Source: FEB-12 sp964503315
GTDB lineage: Bacteria > Zixibacteria > MSB-5A5 > GN15 > FEB-12
Assembly (NCBI GenBank): GCA_964503315.1
Contig: CAZCZL010000002.1
Coordinates: 124,001 to 188,000 of the forward strand
DNA: 64,000 bases
Direction: 5' to 3'
Shown in pieces: positions 15,795 to 24,738 of this stretch. Every line of letters begins with the position of its first letter. Position 1 is the stretch's first letter. Below the pieces are notes generated by a model that was given only the letters and a program-made list of their open reading frames with translations, was not told the origin of the DNA and searched no databases. A program made the position numbers and the translations under genes.

Positions 15795-18778
15795 TTGAGC
15801 ACCGCCACTTTCAACCGGGCTTCTTCCCCAGTCCGGAGGACCTGTAAGCAAACGATGTATACACCGTCATGCACCATTACGCCCCTGCCGTTTCGCCCAT
15901 CCCATTCAAGGATATGCGGGCCGGGCGAGGCAAGCGGAGATGAAACTTCGATGCGGCGGTTCAACACCAGTTCTCCGCCAAGCGTGAAGATCCTGAATTC
16001 GAGCACCGATTCTTCGACCAGGGTGTACGCAAACCGAGCGTTTCCATTACCCGGGTGCCACGGATTATCTTCGACGATGAATGACTGCTCAAGCGTGGGA
16101 CCAGCCACCGCGAATGACCGCTTCAGGATGCTCCCGCCATTGGGTGGCGCGGTCACCGGCGCCTTCTCTCCCTGCGCCGGACCGTCCAGATAGCGCGCCA
16201 TCACACCCGACGTATCCAGAATGAGACTGAACGCGGAACCGATATCCGCCAGGATATTCGAACGCAGTGCCAGCATCCGTGATTCACCCGCGGGTACTTG
16301 GAACTCATCAAAGATCAGCGTCAGTGTATCAGCCTGTGCCAGGACAGAGGTCAGTTCGGTGTCATCCAGGAAGAACCCGACGGAAGAAGTATCAAAGACG
16401 TCTGTTACGTCTACGGCACTCCCTTTAATGTCGGTAACCCGGAGCCGGATAGAATCCAAACACAGAAGGTTTACCGAGGAGATCGCCAGATTGTCGAATC
16501 GCAGTTGGAAGAATTCGCTAGGGACATTCTTGAATACTGGAACGGGTGGAGACTGCACTGGCGACACAAACATCGCGGCGAAAGTCGAAGCTACGTTGAT
16601 CGTATAAGAGAATGTTGTATCGCCGGTGAATCTGGCAGTACTACCTGTATTGATATCGGTCGGTTTGCTGGTGAGTGTGAAGGTCAATGTAAACGTGGTG
16701 TCAAAATCCGGCGCGGTCATTTCAAAATCGATCTGCTGATCGGCCATGATATCACCGAGAGTATCGCGTCCGGTACCGGGGTCCGGGAAACCGAGATCCA
16801 GTCCCTGAGTCGACAGATGATAGGTCCCTTCGGTAACACCCGATTGCCCGAACTTGATCATCGATACGGTCAGGATGAACGACGCCCCGGTCTCCACATA
16901 ATTCTGCGAACCGACGGTCAGTTTGAGTTCATTCACCAGTCGAAGATCCGCGGGTGACTCAATGCGCACCGTGGCAATATTGTCGAACGGCACTGCCTGT
17001 CCATGATGCGTGGATACAATATCGATGCGAAAAACAACGTCTGTCGCAGGCGTATTTGATATCACTGGGAAGTCGACCGTGGCTGTGTCACCGACGCTGA
17101 TAAGAGGAATAGTGTCGAATTGTGTGGCGATATTGACGCCGTCACAGGTCATACGCAGCATTACACTGTCCAACGGAGAATTGGAGACGTTGGCGACGCG
17201 CGTACGAATAAGGAACGGCTGATTGACATTCACATTCGGCGCGTTGGGCGCAACCGAGCGTGTCAGTACCACCTGCGCGATCGGCAGGGGCTGCACCCGG
17301 ATGAGCTGGCTGTCGCAGTCAGTAGTAAAGGGAAGAAAACTTCCCGATCCGGACTCGCGGTAATGCAGGGTCGCGCTGACGGTCAGATCACGCCCAAGTT
17401 CGTTGGCCGGGATGAATATCGGGTCCGAAGTAACTGTATTGCGGCCCGGTCTCAGCACTCTCCCGGGGACGACGAGCGGCGCGGTCGAGGTAAAGCTGGT
17501 GTTGACATCGGAGATCGTCAGACTCGCCCGTCCTGGAGTTGAGTCAACCAGCAGGGAATCAACATCGGTTACGGTCAGGTCGAAACTGAACGCAGTCAAA
17601 CCGCCAGCTGCGGCGGTGACTGGCTTGAAAGTCTCCGGCACATATTGAGGTGACGTGAACGGAAGAATGTAAAGGGAGTCCGAGACAAAATCGGTTACGC
17701 TAAAAACCGATGCACCTGATATCAGACTGTAGTTGGTTCGAAGATGATACCATCCCGGGAGCAGCCCTGCCGCGAGGCTGATCTGCGCGGGTACGTTGGC
17801 GTATTGGATCACATTGGCCACGAAGTTCGATTGAGTCACTGGCAGATCGCACAGCGTAGTCGACTGCGCGTCACCCGGTCCGTACAACAATTCTACCTTG
17901 AGGTGACTGCTGTCGATAGGACCTTCAAAGCCGGGAGCATTTATCGCAAAGCCGAAGGGGAAATTCGCGCCCGCGTAAACCGAATCCGGCGTGTACGCGC
18001 CGTTCTGCAGTTCAACTGAGGCCAGCGGTTTGATCTCTATCGGGATGCTGTCGCGGAACTGTGTCGTATAGAGAATGCCGTTGATGCGGTAACTGGACTC
18101 CAGATCCACGATGAGCGTATCGATGCCCGCCGCCAGCCCTACAGTGTTGATGCTTACCGGGATGGTATCCACCGCTCCGCTGTCATCCGGTGAGAAGAAG
18201 ACGCGAACTGAACCGCCGCCCGACAGGAACGAGGTTCTCAGCGACGGATTGGAATCCGCGCGGAGAGTTCCGCCATTGGTCACCGCTACCCGCGCGGTCA
18301 CCGGATAACCGGAAAAGAGATGCGTTAGTGTATCCCCCTTGAAATCGAATACCTTCAGTATGTCATACCCATTGAAGGACACTTCAGCGAAATTTGAGAC
18401 CACGCCCGAATCATTCTCGGCAACAACACTGTTCACCCCGGTCGGACCGATATATCGCACATTGATGGCGGAAAGGTCGACGATCCCACTATCACACCAG
18501 TTCGGGTCGCCAAGAAAAGATGGCAGCATCCCGCCATTGGTTGCGGACAAGCGAATTGGATTGATGAAGAGGCTGTAGTCGATGCGGAGGGAATCGCCTA
18601 CCTCGTAGATGAAAATGTTGGATGGAGCAATGAGGGTGCGGCCGACCACCTGCTGTGGCGAGATATCCAGGAAAATTCGCTCGACCCCCAAGGATGCCTG
18701 TGCCCCGGCCATCGCCGGCGACAAGATCAACAGCGCGAGCAGGCAGACATATAACAGCGAACCCTGTTTACAAGACAT
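15791..18778 (-). CDS. Large secreted beta-rich protein with C-terminal FlgD-like Ig domain
   Basis: A predicted secreted protein of about 995 residues. The signal peptide begins at MSCKQGSLLYVCLLALLI, so the start at 18778 is preferred over longer readings. The body is threonine/serine-rich and beta-stranded, with repeated CARDB/Ig-like segments. The last 85 residues match FlgD-like Ig domains (EFRIFTLGGELVLN, HILEWDGRNGRG, DGVYIVCLQV), a terminus often found on proteins exported across the outer membrane in the FCB group. The stop overlaps the start of the PorV-like gene by four bases. Function is unknown; a surface or secreted structural role is likely. Confidence 0.8.
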   Translation of the reverse strand: MSCKQGSLLYVCLLALLILSPAMAGAQASLGVERIFLDISPQQVVGRTLIAPSNIFIYEVGDSLRIDYSLFINPIRLSATNGGMLPSFLGDPNWCDSGIVDLSAINVRYIGPTGVNSVVAENDSGVVSNFAEVSFNGYDILKVFDFKGDTLTHLFSGYPVTARVAVTNGGTLRADSNPSLRTSFLSGGGSVRVFFSPDDSGAVDTIPVSINTVGLAAGIDTLIVDLESSYRINGILYTTQFRDSIPIEIKPLASVELQNGAYTPDSVYAGANFPFGFAINAPGFEGPIDSSHLKVELLYGPGDAQSTTLCDLPVTQSNFVANVIQYANVPAQISLAAGLLPGWYHLRTNYSLISGASVFSVTDFVSDSLYILPFTSPQYVPETFKPVTAAAGGLTAFSFDLTVTDVDSLLVDSTPGRASLTISDVNTSFTSTAPLVVPGRVLRPGRNTVTSDPIFIPANELGRDLTVSATLHYRESGSGSFLPFTTDCDSQLIRVQPLPIAQVVLTRSVAPNAPNVNVNQPFLIRTRVANVSNSPLDSVMLRMTCDGVNIATQFDTIPLISVGDTATVDFPVISNTPATDVVFRIDIVSTHHGQAVPFDNIATVRIESPADLRLVNELKLTVGSQNYVETGASFILTVSMIKFGQSGVTEGTYHLSTQGLDLGFPDPGTGRDTLGDIMADQQIDFEMTAPDFDTTFTLTFTLTSKPTDINTGSTARFTGDTTFSYTINVASTFAAMFVSPVQSPPVPVFKNVPSEFFQLRFDNLAISSVNLLCLDSIRLRVTDIKGSAVDVTDVFDTSSVGFFLDDTELTSVLAQADTLTLIFDEFQVPAGESRMLALRSNILADIGSAFSLILDTSGVMARYLDGPAQGEKAPVTAPPNGGSILKRSFAVAGPTLEQSFIVEDNPWHPGNGNARFAYTLVEESVLEFRIFTLGGELVLNRRIEVSSPLASPGPHILEWDGRNGRGVMVHDGVYIVCLQVLRTGEEARLKVAVLK

Positions 18779-19078
18779 CGTTTTCCAACTAATCCCCCGC
18801 AGGATTTCCACATTCACCCTCGTAACCCTTTGGGTAGAGCAAACTTTGTGCCTTGAGAGGTCGATGCGGCGGGATTTGCGATTTTCGCTAACCAACCATC
18901 GGACATATCGGGGCGTCTAACGTAAGCGATTGTTGCCCAATCTTGTACACCTACCACGCGGCGACGTTCAGAGTAAAAATAGAGAGAACCGCTGATTCGG
19001 CAGTGGGAGGGATTTTCCCTCTCTACGCCAAATGCAGCTTATTGCAAGAATCGTGCAGAATTTGAACAGCCCTAAAAG
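18779..19078. other. Intergenic stretch without a recognised gene
   Basis: About 300 bases lie between the folD stop and the secreted-protein start. A small hairpin (GAGGGA-TTT-TCCCTC at 19007-19021) and a T-rich tract on the minus strand may help end folD transcription. No convincing promoter box or coding frame was seen. Confidence 0.5.
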
Positions 19079-19977
19079 CTATGTAAGGCCGTCGATTCGC
19101 TCGGCCGCCGCGACGGTGTTGGACATCAACATCGCGATAGTCATCAGCCCTACTCCCCCTGGTACCGGGGTGATATATGATGCCTTGGCCGCGCAGCTGT
19201 CGAAATCAACATCTCCGACCAGCGAATACCCCTTTTTGGCGGCAGGATTGTCTATCCGGTTGATGCCGACATCAATCACCACCACGCCATCCTTGACCAT
19301 GTCCCCGGTGATCATTTTGGGGCGCCCGATGGCCGCAATCAGAATATCCGCGCGTCGTGTTATTTCCGCCAGGTTCCTGGAACGAGAGTGCGCGACGGTG
19401 ACTGTCGCGTTGGCCATTTTCCCTTTTTGAAGGAGCATCGCCGCTATCGGCTTGCCGACGATATTCGACCGCCCTACCACCACGACCTCTTTCCCATCCG
19501 GATCGATCTGATAGTGCTCGAGCAGTTTGATAATGCCGTACGGTGTACATGGCAGTAGTCCCGGCCGACCGATCAGCATGAGGCCGACATTATGCGGGTG
19601 GAACCCGTCGACATCCTTCGCCGGGTCGATCAGGAGGGTCATTGCTTCTTCGTCAAAATGCTTCGGTAACGGCGACTGTACGAGGATACCGTGTATCTTC
19701 TTGTTCGCATTCAGCCCGAGAATGATCGATTCCAATGCTTCGGGNNNNNNNNNNGCATCAGCTCTTTCGGCTGGCGGATAACTTCGGAGTACATCCCCAG
19801 TTCATCGCATGCTTTCGCTTTCGACGATACATAGGTTGCCGAGGCAGGGTCATCTCCTACCAGCACTGCCGCAAGGCCCGGTATCACGCCCTTTGCCTTG
19901 AGCGCTTCGATCCTCGGTTTCAGCGACTCTTTGATCGCCGCCGCGACTATCTTTCCATCAATGATCTGCGCTGACAT
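19079..19977 (-). CDS. folD: Bifunctional methylenetetrahydrofolate dehydrogenase/cyclohydrolase, split by an assembly gap
   Basis: FolD interconverts 5,10-methylene-THF and 10-formyl-THF using NADP. The N-terminal part (MSAQIIDGKIVAAAIK, YVSSKAKACDELGM with the YxxxK catalytic lysine) and the larger C-terminal part (GILVQSPLPKHF, DVDGFHP, VVVGRSNIVGKP, YITPVPGGVGLMT) are both clear. Ten N at 19745-19754 separate them, and the two halves are in different frames if the N are counted literally. Alignment to family spacing suggests that only about two codons lie between them, so the gap length is a placeholder and the gene is probably intact. The start lies one base after the ymdB stop. Confidence 0.93.
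19745..19754. other. Assembly gap (10 N)
   Basis: Ten undetermined bases inside folD. The flanking frames need a gap length of 2 modulo 3 (2, 5, 8 ...), so the true length is not ten. Confidence 0.99.
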
Positions 19978-19978
19978 A

Positions 19979-20809
19979 TCATTCTGCCTCGTTGAATACA
20001 TCCTGCTGCGCGTTGTTGATATCAAACGGCAAACAGAATCGCTCGATATGCTCCGCCCTACCGGACTCAACTTCAACCTTTATCACTACACCCGAGATCC
20101 GTACGTCGCCTGACGCGGTCGAGAACCGCTTCGGCATCCCGGTCAGGAACCGTCCGAGCGATGGCCCCTTCTCCATGCCGATGATCGAATCATGCGGGCC
20201 GGTCATGCCGGCATCGGTGAGATAGGCTGTGCCGCGCGCGGAGATCTGCTCATCGGCGGTCTGGACATGCGTGTGGGTGCCGACCAAGGCGGAGATGCGG
20301 CCATCGAGGAAGAAGCACATCGCCTGCTTCTCAGAGGTCGCCTCTGCATGGAAATCGACAAAGATGATGTTGGTTTGGTCGGCAAGGTGGCCGACCTCGC
20401 GCTTGGCCACGCGGAAGGGATCATCCAGCGGCGCCATGTAGGTCCGTCCCATCAGATTGACAATCCCGATCTTGACCTCCCCAACCGTGTCGAGATACGA
20501 CCCTACTCCGGGGGTGCCGGGTGGGTAGTTCGCCGGACGGATCAGTTTGGGGGATTGGTTCTCGAAATATTCGATGATATCGACCCGGTCCCAGATATGG
20601 TTGCCGGAGGTCTGCATATCGATCCCGTACGAGAACATCTTGCGCGACATTTCGGGGGTCACGCCGAATCCGCCCGCGGCGTTCTCGACATTGGCGATGA
20701 CGTAGTCGACACCGTATTTTTCTTTGAGGGGTTTGATCATGTGGGCTGCCGCCTGACGACCGGGACGGCCGCAGATATCGGCGATGAACATGATGGTGAA
20801 CAGAGACAT
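19979..20809 (-). CDS. ymdB: YmdB-family metallophosphoesterase
   Basis: A 276-residue enzyme of the TIGR00282/YmdB family, a dinuclear-metal phosphodiesterase that in Bacillus acts on 2',3'-cyclic nucleotides and affects biofilm and motility choices. Metal-ligand motifs are all present: FIADICGRPGR, ANVENAAGGFG, TSGNHIWD, FVDFHAEATSEK and VGTHTHVQTAD. It is usually found next to rny; here rny lies about 8 kb away on the same strand. It is followed by folD after one base. Confidence 0.93.
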   Translation of the reverse strand: MSLFTIMFIADICGRPGRQAAAHMIKPLKEKYGVDYVIANVENAAGGFGVTPEMSRKMFSYGIDMQTSGNHIWDRVDIIEYFENQSPKLIRPANYPPGTPGVGSYLDTVGEVKIGIVNLMGRTYMAPLDDPFRVAKREVGHLADQTNIIFVDFHAEATSEKQAMCFFLDGRISALVGTHTHVQTADEQISARGTAYLTDAGMTGPHDSIIGMEKGPSLGRFLTGMPKRFSTASGDVRISGVVIKVEVESGRAEHIERFCLPFDINNAQQDVFNEAE

Positions 20810-20958
20810 GAAAAACGCTTTCTAAGGCGGAGTCAGTGGAGGGTCCGGGTGGTCCGCCTGCCAGCCCGGCCGAGGTTCAAAAAAGGTAGCCGGATGGTAG
20901 TGAAAAGGGGAAGAAAGCGCAAGTGACTTGTACTTCACCAACAATTCAGGTTTGTTCT

Positions 20959-23184
20959 TTAGGCAGGTAGCTGCAACTTCATGGTCGTTCCTACTCGAAG
21001 AGCGCTCGCTGCGCTGATTTTCCCACCGTACATTTCGACGATTTTCTTGACGGTCGCCAATCCAAGCCCTGTCCCCTGATTCGGCTTGGTCGAAAAGAAA
21101 GCATCGAATATCCGCGGTAGGTCATCGTCGGCGATCCCCGTCCCATTGTCCGTAAAGGTCAACTCGCACCAGTCTGATTCCTTTCGCCACCGTATCTCGA
21201 CGGTTGGGTCGGGTCGCTCTTTGAGCGCATACAGGCTGTTCAGCAGCAGGTTGGTCAGGACTGACTGAAATTGCGCCGCATTTCCGGACACAGTCAGCGA
21301 TTTGTCTCCCTCGATGATCACTTGAACAGACTGAGCCTCGATAAGCGAGTTGTTCACATTGATGGTATCGTGCACGACCTGCGACAGATTCACCTGCTCT
21401 GGTTTAAGTTCAGCATCGAGCCTGGTGTACTCAAGAATATGTCGCGTGATGTCCACAGCACGTCCGACAGACCCGCCAATTGCGGCAATAAGCTTCTCCC
21501 GCCGCTCGATACTGAGATCACTTTTCTGCAAATGTTCATTCAGTTTTATCAGCGCGGTGTCGGCGGGGAACAACGCGTTGCGGATCTCATGCGCGAACCC
21601 TCCTGCGATATCTTTTGCCTGAAGATATTTCTCCCTAGCGATGATCGCCGGCTGGGCATCCCGAAGTTTCTGGTGCGCCTCTGCGAGGTCCCTGCGCTGA
21701 CTGTCGATCGTCCGAAGGTTCGCTTTGGTCCTTCTCTGATATATGGCTGTCACACACAGCGCCGCCAATAGCGCAAAAGTTCCAGATAGAAAATAGACGT
21801 GGTGCTTGCGATAGAAAATAAGCGCCAGGTCCCATCTGCTCCGTTTGGACAGCGAGACAAAATAGTGATGCCCGGAATGATGGTTAAGTATCAACGTGTT
21901 CACCTGGCCGGTAGTGTATCTGGTCAGTACCTCGCAATGGGTCGCCGCCGGCACGAGCGCCTGTAAATTGAAGTGAGCGTCGTATATCCCGCAACCGTCA
22001 GCACCAAACGAAATCACGCGAGCGTCATTTTTACCGTCAAAGCGCTCGATAAAGCCCGCGTCCCCGTTTGGAAACCCCGGCCCGGAGCAGTAGAGCTTCG
22101 CGAGGTTGTCCGAAAAAACCGTTATTGACCTGTCCTTGTTGAAGACCAGAACTTCCTTGACTCCGTCATCATCCAAATCGATGGTCCAGGTCGAGGTACT
22201 GAATGCTGAATCAACTACCTTGGTAATAACCTCCCCACCGGCTGACACTTTTTCCAATACCCCTAAACTTATCACAGAATCATCGACCGTGCGTTGCAGG
22301 ATATTCCCAAGCACGTAGTACGTTGTTCTATCACTGCCGGCCTCGATGTGTGCATAATTCGGAAAGGTCGATTTCTGATGGGCGAACACCACATTGCCGT
22401 TCCGATCTACTCGCGAGATGTACCCGAAATTATCATTGAACATGGAATCACTGGCGCCCTGGCCGGGAGCTCCCGTAACAAACATGACCCCCGGATCGGT
22501 AGAGTCGCCGCAGACAATGGCCTGATGCACCATAGGGGCGACCTTGAGTCGCCACTCTAAATGGAATGAATCAGCCTCGACACAGAAAAGCTCTCGCGGC
22601 TGAATATCCCTGACCGCGTTAAAATAGAAGATCAGTTCGGTCCGACCGTCAAAATCGTAGTCTGCGGTCAGCAAGTGAAAAGAGGTCCCTGTCCATTTCC
22701 CATCTCCATCGCGGTCGACCACCGGTGCGATTGTCAGCCACTCCTCCTTTCCATCCGGCAATACGGATTTGAACAGATGGAGAGAGTCGCCGCGCAGGGC
22801 CGAACCGAATATCCATACAGAATCTCCCCTCGGCACTACGGCAATATCTTCGATCTTCGCCCCCATAAGCGGCCGTTCGCTCAATGCAGTTCTATTACCG
22901 AAGGGGTTCCAATTCAGGTGCGCTTCGGGAGGATCATTGGGTAACGGGTTGAGTGCCATCACATATGTAGCTATCTCTTCCGGGCGGTTTGCCACGGTAG
23001 CCACTCTCAGCGAATGACGGATCGGCGGGCGGACACAAGGCTCGGTAGCCGCATCTCGGACAATCACCGAATACGGCAAGAGGGAGGTGTCGACTGACGG
23101 ATCGTAGTCGAGTCTGATCGATTGCGATTGCAATGAAGCGGCAATAAGAAAGCAAAGAGTGAGCGATTGCGCCGCCAAGGCCAA
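20959..23184 (-). CDS. Membrane sensor histidine kinase with large beta-propeller-like sensor
   Basis: A 741-residue kinase. Residues 1-20 form a signal-like hydrophobic stretch. Residues 25-455 form an extracytoplasmic domain with FG-GAP-like repeats (VVDRDGDGKWTG, TADYDFDGRTELIFYF, TIDLDDDGVKEVLVF). A membrane helix (about 465-485) and coiled coil lead to the DHp helix with the phosphoacceptor histidine in GGFAHEIRNALF. The HATPase part has NLLLNSLYAL, FTDNGTGI and GTGLGLATVKKI. There is no receiver domain and no adjacent response regulator. The start shown is TTG; an in-frame positively charged extension lies upstream without an ATG or GTG, so the start is uncertain. Confidence 0.85.
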   Translation of the reverse strand: MALAAQSLTLCFLIAASLQSQSIRLDYDPSVDTSLLPYSVIVRDAATEPCVRPPIRHSLRVATVANRPEEIATYVMALNPLPNDPPEAHLNWNPFGNRTALSERPLMGAKIEDIAVVPRGDSVWIFGSALRGDSLHLFKSVLPDGKEEWLTIAPVVDRDGDGKWTGTSFHLLTADYDFDGRTELIFYFNAVRDIQPRELFCVEADSFHLEWRLKVAPMVHQAIVCGDSTDPGVMFVTGAPGQGASDSMFNDNFGYISRVDRNGNVVFAHQKSTFPNYAHIEAGSDRTTYYVLGNILQRTVDDSVISLGVLEKVSAGGEVITKVVDSAFSTSTWTIDLDDDGVKEVLVFNKDRSITVFSDNLAKLYCSGPGFPNGDAGFIERFDGKNDARVISFGADGCGIYDAHFNLQALVPAATHCEVLTRYTTGQVNTLILNHHSGHHYFVSLSKRSRWDLALIFYRKHHVYFLSGTFALLAALCVTAIYQRRTKANLRTIDSQRRDLAEAHQKLRDAQPAIIAREKYLQAKDIAGGFAHEIRNALFPADTALIKLNEHLQKSDLSIERREKLIAAIGGSVGRAVDITRHILEYTRLDAELKPEQVNLSQVVHDTINVNNSLIEAQSVQVIIEGDKSLTVSGNAAQFQSVLTNLLLNSLYALKERPDPTVEIRWRKESDWCELTFTDNGTGIADDDLPRIFDAFFSTKPNQGTGLGLATVKKIVEMYGGKISAASALRVGTTMKLQLPA

Positions 23185-23339
23185 TCCCCTCTTGACCGTG
23201 TACCGCAGAAATGTATGCCGGCTAAGGAACTTCTTCAGGTCTTCTCCCGGTTGCCTGTGATGGATTAGTATACAGCGCCAGGCATCCTGCGGTCAATCAC
23301 GAAGTATCGTCACTTGAGAGAATCTGGTGTGTATTGCAA

Positions 23340-23702
23340 TCACTCCATCGACAAGCATTCGTAGATCCGCGCTTCAGTTCCGTCCTCGAACTTGATCACC
23401 TGCTCCATGATCGACTTGATGCTGTCGGGCGTGATGGCATCCGGGTCGTACGTAAAGATGGCTTTATGATCTGAGGCGAAAGTCTCGATCGCTTTGATCC
23501 CGGCAGTGCTGTCGTACAGAGAAACGAAGTAGTTTGCCGTCCCTTTGCACTTCAGGCCATCCACTATGGTTGTCAGTTTGGCCCCAGAAACGTCGCCGGT
23601 GACACTGGTGGTTGTCGGCTGTGTAAAAACCGCGCGCAGGCCGTAGCCGCCAAAGAGCGCCAGAATGACCAGTATTGGAAGTAAAAGTGGAGTGATTTTC
23701 AT
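23340..23702 (-). CDS. Membrane-anchored HMA-like protein lacking the CxxC pair
   Basis: A 120-residue protein with an N-terminal membrane helix (about residues 4-24) and a C-terminal domain (about 48-115) that follows the heavy-metal-associated fold pattern: VDGLKCKGTANYF, then GIKAIETFASDHKAIFTYDP. The usual GMTCxxC metal loop is reduced to a single cysteine (LKCKGT), so classical Cu or Zn binding is doubtful. It starts seven bases after the stop of the membrane 4Fe-4S protein and should be cotranscribed with it. A role as redox or metal partner of that protein is inference. Confidence 0.75.
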   Translation of the reverse strand: MKITPLLLPILVILALFGGYGLRAVFTQPTTTSVTGDVSGAKLTTIVDGLKCKGTANYFVSLYDSTAGIKAIETFASDHKAIFTYDPDAITPDSIKSIMEQVIKFEDGTEARIYECLSME

Positions 23703-23709
23703 GGGGTAC

Positions 23710-24483
23710 CTACAATTTCGCTTTCAATTCCAGTACGTTTTTTTCGGGACAATTGACCATGCACTCAAGGCAATTGGTGCAGTCCCGATGTCTCACGACC
23801 GGCAGTTGGTGTACCGAGATATCATGAGGGCAGGCGGTCGTGCACTTACCGCACGAAGTACAGGTTGACTCATTCCGCACCAGCTTGATCACTCCCAGAC
23901 GGCCGAACGGATCAAAGACCGCGGTCAGCGGACAGAGATAGCGGCAGAAGAACATCGGGATCAGAAGCGCGCCAATACCGAGAAGGACCAGCACGACCAC
24001 AGAAATGAAACCGGCGCTCCCGTGGCCGATGCCAGAGAAGATCAGATAGAACGGGTCATACCCGCGCAGAACCAGTTCGCCGGTTTTGTAGGTAAAGAAC
24101 AGCGCTACGATCAAGACCACATAGCGGAGCAATTTGGCGTATCGGTTGGCGGTTGGATTGACTTTCGGCCGGCGTTTCCAGAGCCATCCGCCCAGTTTCC
24201 CTCCCAGTTCGCTGAGGAATCCGATCGGGCAGCTCCAGCCGCAGAAGGACTTCTTGGAGATGATCACCAGACCAATGATGGAGATCATCAAGGACAGATT
24301 AAGCGGTCCCAAGGCACAACTGAAAGAACCATCGGTAAACAGCCCCCAAAGCGATTCAGCCCCGCCAAAGGGACAAAACGCTTCAAAAGACCGTGAACCG
24401 TATCCGAAAGCCAGATAAGTTGTCAGGCCCAGAACCACGACCATCAGAGAATAACGGGAGAACCGAATAAATCGCGTCGTCAT
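23710..24483 (-). CDS. Polytopic membrane 4Fe-4S protein (NapH/NosR/YccM-like)
   Basis: A 257-residue inner-membrane iron-sulfur protein with about five helices. It carries the membrane-face cysteine motifs FCGWSCPIG and CRYLCPLT typical of the NapH/MauN/NosR group, and a C-terminal bacterial ferredoxin pair (CTSCGKCTTACPHD and CTNCLECMVNCPEKN) for two 4Fe-4S clusters. Such proteins pass electrons between the quinone pool and periplasmic or maturation partners. The start at 24483 is chosen because an AAGGAG site precedes it and the nine residues upstream are unlikely. It is the first gene before the HMA-like protein. No reductase is adjacent, so the partner is unknown. Confidence 0.88.
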   Translation of the reverse strand: MTTRFIRFSRYSLMVVVLGLTTYLAFGYGSRSFEAFCPFGGAESLWGLFTDGSFSCALGPLNLSLMISIIGLVIISKKSFCGWSCPIGFLSELGGKLGGWLWKRRPKVNPTANRYAKLLRYVVLIVALFFTYKTGELVLRGYDPFYLIFSGIGHGSAGFISVVVLVLLGIGALLIPMFFCRYLCPLTAVFDPFGRLGVIKLVRNESTCTSCGKCTTACPHDISVHQLPVVRHRDCTNCLECMVNCPEKNVLELKAKL

Positions 24484-24518
24484 GAAAGTTGCCTTCTCCT
24501 TACAGAACATGAGCAGGC

Positions 24519-24548
24519 AATATACTGCAAAATGGATGAATGGCGCAA
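24519..24548 (-). promoter_or_regulatory. Candidate promoter of 4Fe-4S/HMA-like operon
   Basis: TTGCGC and TATATT are spaced by 18 bases on the minus strand, 36 bases before the ATG at 24483, in the divergent gap with the M1-like gene. Confidence 0.4.
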
Positions 24549-24607
24549 TTTTTTCGACGCGTGGCCGCGGACTGCGCCGGCGATTATAACCATCACATCA
24601 ATTATTG

Positions 24608-24636
24608 TTGCCAGGTTGTTACAATTCGCCTATCCT
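24608..24636 (+). promoter_or_regulatory. Candidate sigma70 promoter of M1-fold gene
   Basis: TTGCCA and TATCCT are spaced by 17 bases on the plus strand, about 100 bases before the ATG at 24739. Confidence 0.45.
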
Positions 24637-24738
24637 TGTGGTAGAGGACAACTTTGCCCACTATCCCCGGCTCACCGCCGAGTCGATAGCGGGACCAACA
24701 TCGCGGAGTTCCCCTCCGCCAGACAGGAGAAGGAATCG

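Noticed and set aside
24532..24738. N-terminal extension of the M1-fold protein from 24532
   Set aside because: It lacks a ribosome site, covers the promoter candidate, and hides the signal peptide that starts at 24739.
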